64,000 bases of DNA, taken from assembly GCA_963710625.1 (NCBI GenBank), contig CAVQBG010000017.1, positions 1-64,000 of the forward strand. Direction: 5' to 3'. The notes under the pieces were generated by a model. The model saw only the letters and a list, made by a program, of their open reading frames with translations. It had not been told where the DNA came from and did not search any database. Below, one piece after another: positions 1 to 8,413 of the stretch; position 1 is the first letter of the stretch, and every line of letters starts with the position of its first letter. Position numbers and translations under genes: made by a program. Source of the DNA: Sva-07 sp963710625 (lineage in GTDB: Bacteria > Actinomycetota > Acidimicrobiia > Acidimicrobiales > Ilumatobacteraceae).

Positions 1-1067
1 CGTTCATCGATGCCAACTTCAACTCGCCACTCGACCTGGTGAAGCCGTGGAAGTCGGGGCTCGACCTGGTCAGGCTCGGCGGCTTCGGCAAGCTCGACAA
101 GAAGGTCGCCTCGTTCTTCGAGGACAAGCGCCTCCAGCAGATCTTCAGCTTCCAGTCGATGTACGCCGGGCTCGCCCCCTACGAGGCGCTCGCGCTCTAT
201 GCCGTGATCACGTACATGGACTCGGTCGAGGGCGTGTACGTGCCCGAGGGCGGCATGCACATGATGGCGGCGGGGCTCGCCGAGGCGCTCACCGATGCCG
301 GTGTCGAGTTCAGGTACTCGGCGCCGGTGAGCCGGATCCTGCGTCGGCCGAACGGACCCGTGGTGGGCGTCGAGATCGACGGCTCCGAACGCATCGACGC
401 CGACGCCGTCGTCTGCAACCCCGACCTCCCGGTGGCCTACCGCGAGCTGCTGCCGGGCGTGACCGCCCCGCGAACGGCCCGCAACGGCAAGTACTCGCCG
501 TCGTGCCTGCTGTGGGTGGCGGGCGTCGAGGGCCTGCCGCCCGACGATGCCGCGCATCACAACATCCACTTCGGTGACGACTGGGACGGTTCGTTCAAGG
601 CCCTGATCGACGACGGCGTTCGCATGCCCGACCCCTCGATCCTCGTCACGCTCCACAGCCTCGACGACCGGTCGCTCGCCCCCGACGGCCACTCGAGCAT
701 CTACGTCCTCGAGCCGACGCCCAACCTGAGCGGCACGATCGACTGGTCGAAGGAACGAGACCGGATCGTCGACAGCCTGCGCGAACGGGTCGATTCACTC
801 GGCTATCCGACCGAGGTCGTGGTCGAGGAGATCTACGACCCCACCGACTGGGAACGCATGGGCATGGAACAGGGCACGCCGTTCGCCCTGGCCCACACGT
901 TCTTCCAGACCGGCCCGTTCCGGCCGAACAACGTCAACAAGAAGGTTCCCGGCCTCGTGTTCACCGGCTCCTCGACCCTCCCCGGGGTCGGCGTGCCGAT
1001 GGTGCTGGTGTCCGGCAAACTCGCCGCGGAGCGGGTCGGACAGTACGCGCGGCAGCGGTACCGATGA
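1..1067 (+). CDS. crtI: Phytoene desaturase, CrtI family (5' truncated by window)
   Basis: This is the C-terminal part of a FAD-dependent carotenoid desaturase. The frame is open from position 3, so the true start lies outside the window and the GTG at 39 is only an internal codon. The C-terminus carries the CrtI-type FAD-binding end, with TGSSTLPGVGVPMVLVSGKL near the last 35 residues; the N-terminal Rossmann motif is not in view. CrtI enzymes convert phytoene to more unsaturated acyclic carotenes such as lycopene. The stop overlaps the phytoene synthase start by 4 nt (ATGA), so the two are translationally coupled. A different CrtI-family enzyme lies two genes downstream, so which one does the first desaturations is inferred from the pairing with crtB. 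Confidence 0.9.
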   Translation, partial: FIDANFNSPLDLVKPWKSGLDLVRLGGFGKLDKKVASFFEDKRLQQIFSFQSMYAGLAPYEALALYAVITYMDSVEGVYVPEGGMHMMAAGLAEALTDAGVEFRYSAPVSRILRRPNGPVVGVEIDGSERIDADAVVCNPDLPVAYRELLPGVTAPRTARNGKYSPSCLLWVAGVEGLPPDDAAHHNIHFGDDWDGSFKALIDDGVRMPDPSILVTLHSLDDRSLAPDGHSSIYVLEPTPNLSGTIDWSKERDRIVDSLRERVDSLGYPTEVVVEEIYDPTDWERMGMEQGTPFALAHTFFQTGPFRPNNVNKKVPGLVFTGSSTLPGVGVPMVLVSGKLAAERVGQYARQRYR

Positions 1068-1990
1068 GCCACCTGATCGTCTTCCGGCGCACACCGCCGA
1101 CGCCCACGACACACCTGCTGCCGACCGGACCGGTCACGCTCGACGAGAGCTACGAGCTGTGCCGCGAGTTCAACAAGCGCCACGGCACCACCTACTACTG
1201 GTCGACCAAGGTGCTCCCGAAGATCAAGCAGCACCACGTCCACGCGCTCTACGCGTTCGCCCGCTATGCCGACGACATCGTCGACGAGATCCCGTCGCAG
1301 GGTGGACGCGACGTCCCGACCGAGGTGCGCGCGGCGGCGCTCGCCGACTTCGGCGACCGGTTCTTCGCCGATCTCGACGCCGGGAAGTCCGACGACCCGG
1401 TGCTGAAGGCGGTCGTGCACACCGTGCGGGCCTTCGACATCGACATCGAGGCGTTCCATCGATTCCTGCGGTCGATGACGATGGACCTCACGGTCGAGTC
1501 GTACGCGACGTGGGAAGACCTGCTCGTGTACATGGACGGCTCGGCCGCCGTGATCGGCGAGATGATGCTGCCGATCCTGGAGCCGACCGACTACGACGCC
1601 GCGCTGCCGCACGCCCGCGACCTCGGCAACGCATTCCAGCTCACGAACTTCCTGCGCGACATCGACGAGGACCTCGATCGGGGCCGTCAGTACATCCCGT
1701 CGGACGACACCGACCGCTTCGGTGTCGACCTCACCACACGGCAGGTCACCCCCGAGTTCGTCGAGTTGATGAAGTTCGAGATCGAGCGCTGCCGTGGGCT
1801 GTACCGGTCGGCTGAGATCGGCATCGCGATGCTGCCCGATCGCTCGGCGAAGTGTGTCGGGGCCGCCCACGCCCTGTACGGCCGGATCCTCGACAAGATC
1901 GAGGCCCAGCAGTACGACGTGTTCACCTCCCGCGCCAGCGTCTCGACCACCGAGAAGGCGATCATGGTCACCAGACTCCTCCGCCCGTGA
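1064..1990 (+). CDS. crtB: Phytoene synthase
   Basis: This 308-residue protein of the squalene/phytoene synthase family would condense two geranylgeranyl diphosphates into phytoene, the first committed carotenoid step. Two Asp-rich substrate-Mg motifs are visible: DDIVD at residues 70-74 and DIDED at about 199-203 within NFLRDIDEDLDRGRQYIP. The length is normal for the family. The ATG overlaps the stop of the upstream desaturase by 4 nt. A 22-bp inverted repeat begins 20 nt after the stop, before the next carotenoid gene. Confidence 0.95.
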   Translation: MSHLIVFRRTPPTPTTHLLPTGPVTLDESYELCREFNKRHGTTYYWSTKVLPKIKQHHVHALYAFARYADDIVDEIPSQGGRDVPTEVRAAALADFGDRFFADLDAGKSDDPVLKAVVHTVRAFDIDIEAFHRFLRSMTMDLTVESYATWEDLLVYMDGSAAVIGEMMLPILEPTDYDAALPHARDLGNAFQLTNFLRDIDEDLDRGRQYIPSDDTDRFGVDLTTRQVTPEFVELMKFEIERCRGLYRSAEIGIAMLPDRSAKCVGAAHALYGRILDKIEAQQYDVFTSRASVSTTEKAIMVTRLLRP

Positions 1991-2010
1991 CCGGCCACCA
2001 CCCGCCCGAC

Positions 2011-2065
2011 CCCGTTCTCGTGAACTCGTGCGGGAGTAAACCGCGCACGAGTTCACGAGAACGGG
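2011..2065. repeat. Perfect 22-bp inverted repeat between crtB and cruF-like gene
   Basis: The arms at 2011-2032 and 2044-2065 are perfect reverse complements separated by 11 nt. The right arm runs into GGGAGG (2063-2068), which resembles a Shine-Dalgarno site. The next gene's frame is open through the whole repeat. It could be an attenuator or mRNA-stability hairpin between the genes, or an inserted repetitive palindrome; there is no T-run, so a classical intrinsic terminator is unlikely. Confidence 0.75.
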
Positions 2066-2097
2066 AGGCTGGCGTTGTTGCGGGGATCGCGGGCGCG

Positions 2098-2823
2098 GTG
2101 ACGGTGGCGGGGATGATCGCGACGCCGTTGTTGCCACAGGGTGGCCGAGCACGGCGGGTGCTGTCGACCGTCGTCGTGGTCGGATCGTTCACCACCACCA
2201 CGGCCAACGCCGTGCGCCGCTGGGGCGCGCAGCGCGCCGTCGCCGCGGGCACGGTGACCGCGGTCGCAACGACCGCCGTCGAGCGGATCGGCACCCAGAC
2301 CGGACTGCCGTTCGGGCGCTACGCGTACACCACCGCCCTCCAGCCGCAGGTTGCGCACGTGCCGGCGATCGTGCCGCTCGCCTGGTTCGCCATGGGTCTG
2401 CCCGCGCGGGAGACCGCCCATGCGGCGCTCGGCGAGCACTCCACGCCCGCACGTCGGATCGCGCTCGGGTCGGCGGCGCTCACCGCGTGGGATCTGTTCC
2501 TCGACCCGCAGATGGTCGGGGAGGGCTACTGGGCGTGGGCCCGCCGAGGGATCTACCGGGGCATCCCGCTGGGCAACTTCCTCGGATGGTTCGTCACCGG
2601 CCTCGGCGTGATGACGGCGCTCGAGGTGCTGCTCCCCCCGAACGCATACGTCGACGGGTCCGCCGACGCCGACGGCGCACTCGTCGGGGAATACACGTTC
2701 ATGGGCATGATGGAGACCGTCGGCTTCGCCCGCTTCTTCCGCGACCCGGCGGTGGCGATCGTCGGCGGGCTCGGCATGCTCCCGATCGCGGCCGCAGCAG
2801 TGGCGGGAAAGCTCCGTGGCTGA
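2098..2823 (+). CDS. cruF: Carotenoid biosynthesis membrane protein, CruF/DUF422 family
   Basis: This is a multi-pass membrane protein of the DUF422 carotenoid family, whose characterised members (CruF, bisanhydrobacterioruberin hydratase) add water at the C-1',2' double bond of acyclic carotenoid ends. The family signature is visible: WDLFLDPQMV, then YWAW, then GIPLGNFLGWF, followed by a glycosylatable-end type partner gene downstream. The frame opens far upstream inside crtB, but that part is a shadow. Likely starts are GTG 2098 or ATG 2113; GTG 2020 inside the inverted repeat is also in frame, so the start is uncertain. It overlaps the next gene by 8 nt. Confidence 0.8.
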   Translation: MTVAGMIATPLLPQGGRARRVLSTVVVVGSFTTTTANAVRRWGAQRAVAAGTVTAVATTAVERIGTQTGLPFGRYAYTTALQPQVAHVPAIVPLAWFAMGLPARETAHAALGEHSTPARRIALGSAALTAWDLFLDPQMVGEGYWAWARRGIYRGIPLGNFLGWFVTGLGVMTALEVLLPPNAYVDGSADADGALVGEYTFMGMMETVGFARFFRDPAVAIVGGLGMLPIAAAAVAGKLRG

Positions 2824-4273
2824 CGCCCGCCACGTCGCGGTGATCGGCGGCGGCATCGGCGGCCTGGCCACGGCGATCCGGTTGCGATCGCTCGGCCACC
2901 ACGTCATCGTGTTCGAGCGCAACGACGTCGTCGGCGGCAAACTGGCCACGCTCGCCGACGCGGGCTACACCTTCGACATCGGGCCATCGCTCGTCACCTG
3001 GCCGGAGGTGTACGACGACGTCTTCCGGACCGCGGGCACCAGCCTCGCCCAGGAGGTCGACCTGGTACGGCTCGACCCTCAGTTCGTCTATCGCTGGCCC
3101 GACGGCTCGACCCTGACCGTGCCCGACGGCGACGACGACACCGCTGCAGCGTTCGACGCGTTCAGCCCCGGTGCGGGCGACCAGTGGCACAGCTTCGATG
3201 CGCGGGGCCGACGCATCTGGGACGTGGCCGTCCGCACGTTCTTCGCCGGTCCGATGTCGAACCCGTGGTCGCTCGCGAAGCGGCTGCGATCACCGTTCGA
3301 CCTGACGGCGATCGATCCGCTGCGCACACTCCATCGGTCGGCCGAGGCGTGCTTCGACGATCCACGCCTCGTCCAGTGGGCCGACCGCTACGCAACCTAC
3401 TCGGGTTCCTCACCGTTCGGCGCGCCGGCGACCCTCGCCTGCATCCCGCACGTCGAAGCGCGGTACGGCTGCTGGTACCCGATGGGTGGTCTCGACGCGC
3501 TCCGGGCAGCGTTCGAGCGGGTCGCCCTGGGTACCGGTGTCGAGGTCCGCACCCGCAGCGAGGTCACGTCGATCGACGGGGCCGAGCGGGTCACCGGTGT
3601 CGTGCTCGCCGACGGGACCACGCAGCGGGCCGACATCGTGGTGGCCAACACCGATGCCGAGCACCTGTACGCCGACCTGCTCCCCGACGATGCCGCGCTG
3701 AAGCGGGTCCGTCGAGCGGCACGATCGACCAGTGGGTTCGTGCTGTGCCTCGGCGTTCGCGGCCTCACACCACGTCTGGGCCATCACAACGTGTGGTTCT
3801 CCGAGAGCTACGCGACCGAGTACGAGGCACTCGACGCCGGGCGGCTCGCCGACGACCCGACGATCTACGCGTGTGTCTCGTCGGTGACCGATCCGTCCCA
3901 GGCTCCCGACGGCTGCGAGAACTGGTTCCTGCTCGTCAACACGCCCCCGGGGGTCGACATCGACGCCGACGCCTACGGGGAGGTGGTGCTCGATCGGTTG
4001 TCGGCCCACGGTGTGGACCTGCGGCCGAGGATCGAGTTCCGACACACGATGACCCCGAGCGACATCGCCAGGCGCTACCGGTCGCCGGGTGGGGCCATCT
4101 ACGGCACCTCGTCGAACGGTCGACGAGCCGCGTTCGTGCGGCCGGCCAACCGGGGCGCACGCCCCGGGCTGTACCTCGTCGGCGGCTCGAGCCACCCCGG
4201 CGGCGGGCTGCCGCTCGTGACGACGAGCGCGAAGATCGTCGCCGACATGATCACGGACGACCTCGCCCGATGA
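2816..4273 (+). CDS. CrtI-family carotenoid desaturase/oxidoreductase (CrtD-like)
   Basis: This 485-residue FAD-dependent protein has an N-terminal dinucleotide-binding motif (VIGGGIGGLATAIRLRSLGH, residues 8-27, then a FERNDVVGGK segment) and a C-terminal CrtI-type end (GLYLVGGSSHPGGGLPLV). The position between cruF and a cruG-like glycosyltransferase suggests a C-3',4' desaturase (CrtD-like) acting on the hydroxylated end. That assignment is inferred from context; sequence alone only supports the CrtI/phytoene dehydrogenase superfamily. The start is GTG 2816, overlapping cruF by 8 nt, and the stop overlaps the next ATG by 4 nt. Confidence 0.82.
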   Translation: MADARHVAVIGGGIGGLATAIRLRSLGHHVIVFERNDVVGGKLATLADAGYTFDIGPSLVTWPEVYDDVFRTAGTSLAQEVDLVRLDPQFVYRWPDGSTLTVPDGDDDTAAAFDAFSPGAGDQWHSFDARGRRIWDVAVRTFFAGPMSNPWSLAKRLRSPFDLTAIDPLRTLHRSAEACFDDPRLVQWADRYATYSGSSPFGAPATLACIPHVEARYGCWYPMGGLDALRAAFERVALGTGVEVRTRSEVTSIDGAERVTGVVLADGTTQRADIVVANTDAEHLYADLLPDDAALKRVRRAARSTSGFVLCLGVRGLTPRLGHHNVWFSESYATEYEALDAGRLADDPTIYACVSSVTDPSQAPDGCENWFLLVNTPPGVDIDADAYGEVVLDRLSAHGVDLRPRIEFRHTMTPSDIARRYRSPGGAIYGTSSNGRRAAFVRPANRGARPGLYLVGGSSHPGGGLPLVTTSAKIVADMITDDLAR

Positions 4274-5365
4274 CGTCGATCCGCCGCCTCGTCCGGATCG
4301 TCTCGATCATCGCTCGCATCGCCGCCGGCGCCATCGCCCTGAGCCGCCTCGCGAAGGCAGCGAACACCGCGCCACCGGTGCGCCCCACGATCACCCCACT
4401 CCAGTCGATCAGCGTCGTGATCCCCGCCCGCGACGAGGCGCACCGGATCGGTCCACTGCTCGACGCGATCGTCGGCGCCCCCGGAGTCGAGGAGGTGATC
4501 GTGGTCGACGACCAGTCCAGCGACGACACCGCCGCGATCGCCCGACGGGCCGGCGCACGAGTGGTCGAGGGCGCCCCACTCCCCGACGGTTGGGCCGGCA
4601 AGGCCTGGGCGCTGCAACAGGGAATCCGGGCAGCCACCGCCGAACGGGTGGTGACCTTCGACGCCGACACGCGACCGGATCCGATGCTGCCCACCGCCCT
4701 GGTGGCTCGGGCGACCGGCGACCGCCTCGACTTCCTTACGGTGGCGGGCCGCTTCGACTGCCCGACCACCGGGAGTCGCTGGCTGCACCCGGCGATGCTG
4801 ACGACGCTGATCTACCGGTTCGGTCCACCGGGGGCGGGGGGCGGCCGCCCGGAGCGGCTGCTGGGCAACGGTCAATGCGCGACGTTCGACCGACGATGGT
4901 TCCTCGACGTCGGCGGGCTGGAACTGGTGAAGCACGACGTCGTCGAGGACGTCGCCCTCTCACGTCGTCTCGCGACGATGGGCTGGCGTGTCGGCTTCCT
5001 CGACGCGAGCGACCTGTTGACGGTGCGCATGTTCGAGTCGTTCACCGATGCCTGGCACGGCTGGGGACGCTCGCTGGCACTGCCGGAGGTTGAGCCACGA
5101 TCGCAGCAGTTGTTCGATCTGGCGGTCATCGTGCTCGCCCAGGCCCTTCCGCTCCCCCGGCTGCTCGCGCGTCGAGGCGATGTCGTCGACGTCGCGCTCA
5201 CGGCCCTGCGCATCGGAACGCTGGCCGGCACGCGTCGCCGCGTACACCCGCACCGATGCCGCGTTCTGGTCGAGCCCGCTGGCGGATCCGCTCGCGACGG
5301 TCGCCATCGCCCGCGGGATCGCCCGCCGGCGACGCCAGACGTGGCGAGGTCGCGCCTACTCCTGA
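4270..5365 (+). pseudogene. CruG-like family 2 glycosyltransferase, frameshifted near 5230
   Basis: The protein begins at ATG 4270 (ATGA overlap) with an N-terminal hydrophobic stretch and a GT2 core: SVVIPARDEAHRIG, VVDDQSSDD, FDADTRPDP and a late VEDVALSRRL segment. It fits the membrane-associated glycosyltransferases paired with CruF that glycosylate the 1'- or 2'-hydroxyl of carotenoids. The expected C-terminus (WSSPLADPLATVAIARGI to WRGRAYS, stop at 5363-5365) is in frame 2 while the rest is in frame 1, so one extra base lies at about 5222-5240. Without the shift the frame would run on, antisense to plsY, to 5967, which is not a sensible protein. The change is either a sequencing error or a real inactivation; the rest of the gene looks intact. 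Confidence 0.78.
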
Positions 5366-5961
5366 GCGAGCGCAGCCCCTCGCCGGCGATCGGTCCAGGC
5401 GGCCATCGCGAACCGGAGGCCGATGAACGTCATGAGCACTCCGGTCGCGGCCGTGCGGTACGGGCCCTCGATCACCAGCTGCACGACCGGGAAGGCGACG
5501 AACCCGACCTGCGCCGCGCGAGCGAACGAACGGGTGAGCGCGAACACGATGAGCAGCAGCGCGATCGCGATCGCGAACGGAAGCGGCGCGTAGATCGCAG
5601 CGCCGCCCACGAAGGTGAGAAGGCTGCGCCCACCTCGGAAACGGGCGAAGACCGGGAACGCATGACCGACCATCGCGGCGCCGGTGCCGACGTAGGCGAG
5701 GCCCCACACCCCGGGACCGGCGAGCGCGACGCCCACGAGCGCAGCGATCGCGCCCTTGGCCACGTCGCCGACGAACACCGGGATCGCCGCGCGCCTGCCG
5801 AGCGTCTCGCGTGCGTTCCAGAAGCCCGGGTTCCGATCGCCGACCTCGCGCAGATCGATCCGTGCCCGGCGAGCCGCGACCAGGTTCGCGATCGGGATCG
5901 AGCCCACGAGATATCCGACGACGACGGTGATCACGACGTCGAGGGCGGTCTCCGAGCTCAT
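5356..5961 (-). CDS. plsY: Glycerol-3-phosphate acyltransferase PlsY family membrane protein
   Basis: This is a 201-residue multi-pass membrane protein. It carries the PlsY-type motifs: GSIPIANLVA near the N-terminus, GDRNPGFWN, GDVAKGAIAA, and GTGAAMVGHAFPVFARFRGG. PlsY transfers the acyl group of acyl-phosphate to glycerol-3-phosphate to begin phospholipid synthesis. The frame is open further upstream but those codons are antisense to the crtA-like gene; ATG 5961 (or 5973) is chosen. The 3' end overlaps the glycosyltransferase C-terminus by 10 nt, convergently, and the start codon is 21 nt from the divergent crtA-like start. Confidence 0.85.
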   Translation of the reverse strand: MSSETALDVVITVVVGYLVGSIPIANLVAARRARIDLREVGDRNPGFWNARETLGRRAAIPVFVGDVAKGAIAALVGVALAGPGVWGLAYVGTGAAMVGHAFPVFARFRGGRSLLTFVGGAAIYAPLPFAIAIALLLIVFALTRSFARAAQVGFVAFPVVQLVIEGPYRTAATGVLMTFIGLRFAMAAWTDRRRGAALAQE

Positions 5962-5982
5962 TGGTGACAGCATGACCGATGC

Positions 5983-6678
5983 ATGGCCCGGATCGCATCG
6001 TTCCACCTCGTTCGTGAGCCGACGTGGAAGACGCCGCTCGCCCTCGCCCGCCTCGGGATCGACCGTCCCCGGCTCTCCCGCGTCGACGGCCTCGCGTTCT
6101 GGCGGCTCCTCGGAACGGGCTCGGACAACCGCACCGGGAGCGGGGCCGACCTCGCCCGAACCGCGCTGTTCGCGGTCTGGGAGGACGAGTCGGCGCTCGG
6201 CGCGTTCCTCTCGTCGAACCGGATCGCCGCTCGGTGGGACGACGCCGCCGAGAGCTGGCACGTCCGGCTGCGCGGCATCGGCGGGCACGGTCGCTGGCGG
6301 GGTGTGGATCCGCTCGACGGCCTGGAACCCGGAGCGAAGGACGGGCCGGTGGCGATCATCACCCGGGCCGACGTGCGTCGAGCGGCCTGGAAGGCGTTCG
6401 GCGCCGCGAGCGACGTCGTCGATGCGGAACTCCACGCCGCCCCCGGGCTGATCGACGTGGTCGGAATCGGCGAAGCGCCGGTGGGTCGGCTGGCGACGTT
6501 CAGCCTGTGGGAGTCGTTGGCCGCCGCCCGCTCGTTCGCCTACGAGATGCCCGACCACGTCGAGGTGGTCCGCCGCACCCGCGACGAGCAGTGGTACAGC
6601 GAGGAGCTGTTCGCCCGATTCGAGCCGTTCGGATCGACGGGCACGTGGAACGGCCGCGACCCGCTGGCGGGCCGGTAG
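5983..6678 (+). CDS. crtA: Spheroidene monooxygenase-like protein (CrtA family)
   Basis: This 231-residue protein matches the CrtA family, whose characterised members introduce a keto group at C-2 of spheroidene-type acyclic carotenoids. The C-terminal family block is visible: LWES..AARSFAY, a His after it, then TRDEQWYSEELFARFEP and GTWNGRDPL. Its location next to the other carotenoid genes supports the role. The start codon at 5983 has no Shine-Dalgarno site and lies 21 nt from plsY's start, which suggests leaderless or nearly leaderless messages in both directions. The exact substrate is inferred; the pathway here may hydroxylate before ketolation. Confidence 0.82.
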   Translation: MARIASFHLVREPTWKTPLALARLGIDRPRLSRVDGLAFWRLLGTGSDNRTGSGADLARTALFAVWEDESALGAFLSSNRIAARWDDAAESWHVRLRGIGGHGRWRGVDPLDGLEPGAKDGPVAIITRADVRRAAWKAFGAASDVVDAELHAAPGLIDVVGIGEAPVGRLATFSLWESLAAARSFAYEMPDHVEVVRRTRDEQWYSEELFARFEPFGSTGTWNGRDPLAGR

Positions 6679-6700
6679 CCTCACCGGCTGCGCATTGCGC

Positions 6701-6777
<77 letters not shown>

Positions 6778-6832
6778 AAAACACCTGCTAGATCGGCATG
6801 AGGACTCGAGCGGTCCGGCCGGTTTCCGGGTT

Positions 6833-6853
6833 TGTCCCATATCTGTCCCATAT
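6833..6853. promoter_or_regulatory. Left-end tandem TGTCCCATAT sites upstream of integrase
   Basis: Two direct copies of TGTCCCATAT (6833-6842 and 6844-6853) are spaced 11 bp, one helical turn, and end 17 bp before the integrase ATG. The same tandem pair occurs at the right end of the element (33754-33775). They are good candidates for integrase arm-type sites, which would also let the integrase repress its own promoter. Confidence 0.65.
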
Positions 6854-6870
6854 TTCACTACAATGACTTC

Positions 6871-8022
6871 ATGGCGCGAGGGAGCCTGCGACTCAAGCGG
6901 CAGCCCGATTACTGGGAACTACGCGCCTACGCAGGGCCCGATCCGATCACTGCTCGACCCCGATATGTGAGCCGAACATTCCGAGGCGGCAAGCGAGAGG
7001 CCAACAAGGCACTCGCCCAACTCGTGGCCGAGGTCGACTCCATCGGGACCCACGCCGACCAGTCCGTCGCAGGGCTCCTGCTCGCCCACATCGACCATCT
7101 CGAGCAGCGAGGGCGCGAGGCCCGCACGATCGAGAGCTACCGCGGGATCGCACGCAAGGTCGCTGCCGACCGTCTCGGCGGCAAGATGATCCAGGATCTA
7201 GGACCGAAGGACTTCGACGACTTCTACGTCCGGCTCCGATCGAACGGCCTGTCACCCGGGTCCATCAAGCGCTACCACTCAGTCCTCGGCGGGGCATTCC
7301 AGCAAGCGATGAAGTGGGGGTGGACGAACCGGAACGTCGTGCGACTCGCCACACCACCCGCGGTCCCCCGCCAGTCTCGGACCACCCCAACTCCGACCGT
7401 CGTGACTGCGCTCCTCCGCGAGGCGGCCGAGAGCCGCAACCCCGAGAACCACGTTGCGTTCAGACTCCTCGCCGCGACCGGTGCTCGCCGAGGCGAGATC
7501 TGCGGACTGCGATGGTCGTCGGTCGACCTCGACCGCCGCGTGCTGTGGATCCGCCACTCCGTCGCACGCTTGAAGACCGGCAAGCTCATCGAGAAGGACC
7601 CCAAGAGTCACCAGACCCGCGAGGTCGCAATCGACAAGGGCACCGCCCAGATCCTCCGCGACCACCGCGAACGACAGGAAGAGCTCGCCGCCATGATCCG
7701 GACGAAGCTCGACCCCGACGGGTACGTGATCGCCGATCTTGCGACCGACCCGACCGGACTCACACCGATCTCACCAGACCGGCTCACTCAAGCCTTCAAG
7801 CGCCTGACAGCGCGAGTGCCCGGTGCAGGCGAGGTCCGACTCCACGACCTGCGCCACTGGTATGCGAGCACCCAGCTCGACGCCGGCGAATCACTCCCCG
7901 CTGTCGCAGCACGCATCGGCGACCACGTGGAAACCCTCGCTCGGGTCTACGCCCACCGCGGGCACCGCGGCGACCACGACGCCGCCGACAGCCTCGGCGC
8001 CCTCATCGACCATCCAGACTGA
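6871..8022 (+). CDS. int: Tyrosine site-specific recombinase (integrase)
   Basis: This 383-residue integrase would catalyse insertion and excision of the element at tRNA-Thr. It has an N-terminal arm-binding/AP2-like region (residues 1-60), a SAM-like core-binding domain (about 65-160) and a catalytic domain. Catalytic residues are readable: R206 in TGARRGE, H325 and R328 in LHDLRHW, H352 and the nucleophile Y360 in ARVYAH. ATG 6871 is preferred over an in-frame TTG at 6832, because the TTG start would translate the TGTCCCATAT repeats. The gene points away from the tRNA into the element, as is usual for tRNA-targeting islands. Confidence 0.93.
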   Translation: MARGSLRLKRQPDYWELRAYAGPDPITARPRYVSRTFRGGKREANKALAQLVAEVDSIGTHADQSVAGLLLAHIDHLEQRGREARTIESYRGIARKVAADRLGGKMIQDLGPKDFDDFYVRLRSNGLSPGSIKRYHSVLGGAFQQAMKWGWTNRNVVRLATPPAVPRQSRTTPTPTVVTALLREAAESRNPENHVAFRLLAATGARRGEICGLRWSSVDLDRRVLWIRHSVARLKTGKLIEKDPKSHQTREVAIDKGTAQILRDHRERQEELAAMIRTKLDPDGYVIADLATDPTGLTPISPDRLTQAFKRLTARVPGAGEVRLHDLRHWYASTQLDAGESLPAVAARIGDHVETLARVYAHRGHRGDHDAADSLGALIDHPD

Positions 8023-8353
8023 CGGACACGGGTTCTCCGGCAGTGATTATGCGGTGGTCCGATCATGCCGAGAGGTCAAACAGTACGCCGGAACGCGAGT
8101 ACAGGACGGTGCGTTCTTGGCCGCGATTATGAGCGGGGTTCCAGCGCCCCGTCCCCGATCGGAAGTGCCGCTATCTGACAGGTTGAGCTCTGACGCGACA
8201 CCGTCGATATGAGCGCTGGCCTGTCGTTCGGTCTGCCGTCAAGGTCGCGTGCGATGGCCGGAAGCAGCAGTTTGACGCCGACTATTCCCAGTTCATCTCC
8301 GCCGGCTGGGACAGCAGCATGTCGCTGGAGCTCGAACTTTGTGAGTTCACTAC
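8023..8353. other. Intergenic region after integrase, no confident gene
   Basis: No complete gene is supported. A reading frame without a usable start is open at 8187-8357 and ends with peptide-like codons (GRKQQFDADYSQFISAGWDS), which could be a remnant of a lost gene. Short reverse-strand frames here lack start signals and family resemblance. Confidence 0.4.
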
Positions 8354-8400
8354 TTGACATTTACTGCGATGTCGCATTAACTACTACGACATCGCAGTTA
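8354..8400 (+). promoter_or_regulatory. Promoter with paired palindromic operator before MarR operon
   Basis: A TTGACA -35 box (8354-8359) is followed 17 bp later by a weak -10 (TTAACT, 8377-8382). Two half-palindromic 12-mers, TGCGATGTCGCA (8365-8376) and TACGACATCGCA (8385-8396), sit 20 bp apart and together form a 12-bp perfect inverted repeat (8363-8374 and 8387-8398). They overlap the promoter, so binding would block it. The obvious candidate is the MarR protein encoded as the second gene of this operon (autorepression). A Shine-Dalgarno GAAGGGA follows. Confidence 0.65.
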
Positions 8401-8413
8401 ATCGAAGGGAATC

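Noticed and set aside
3184..5967. A 927-codon open frame on the plus strand covering the desaturase end, the glycosyltransferase and plsY
   Set aside because: It is out of frame with crtD-like codons, right only between 4270 and about 5230, and then antisense to plsY. GC-rich third positions explain the length.
5962..6684. Upstream extension of plsY through the crtA-like gene
   Set aside because: The extension is antisense to a gene with clear family motifs and lacks similarity to PlsY.
8127..8360. Minus-strand 77-codon frame after the integrase
   Set aside because: No Shine-Dalgarno site, no family resemblance, and it overlaps the MarR-operon promoter.
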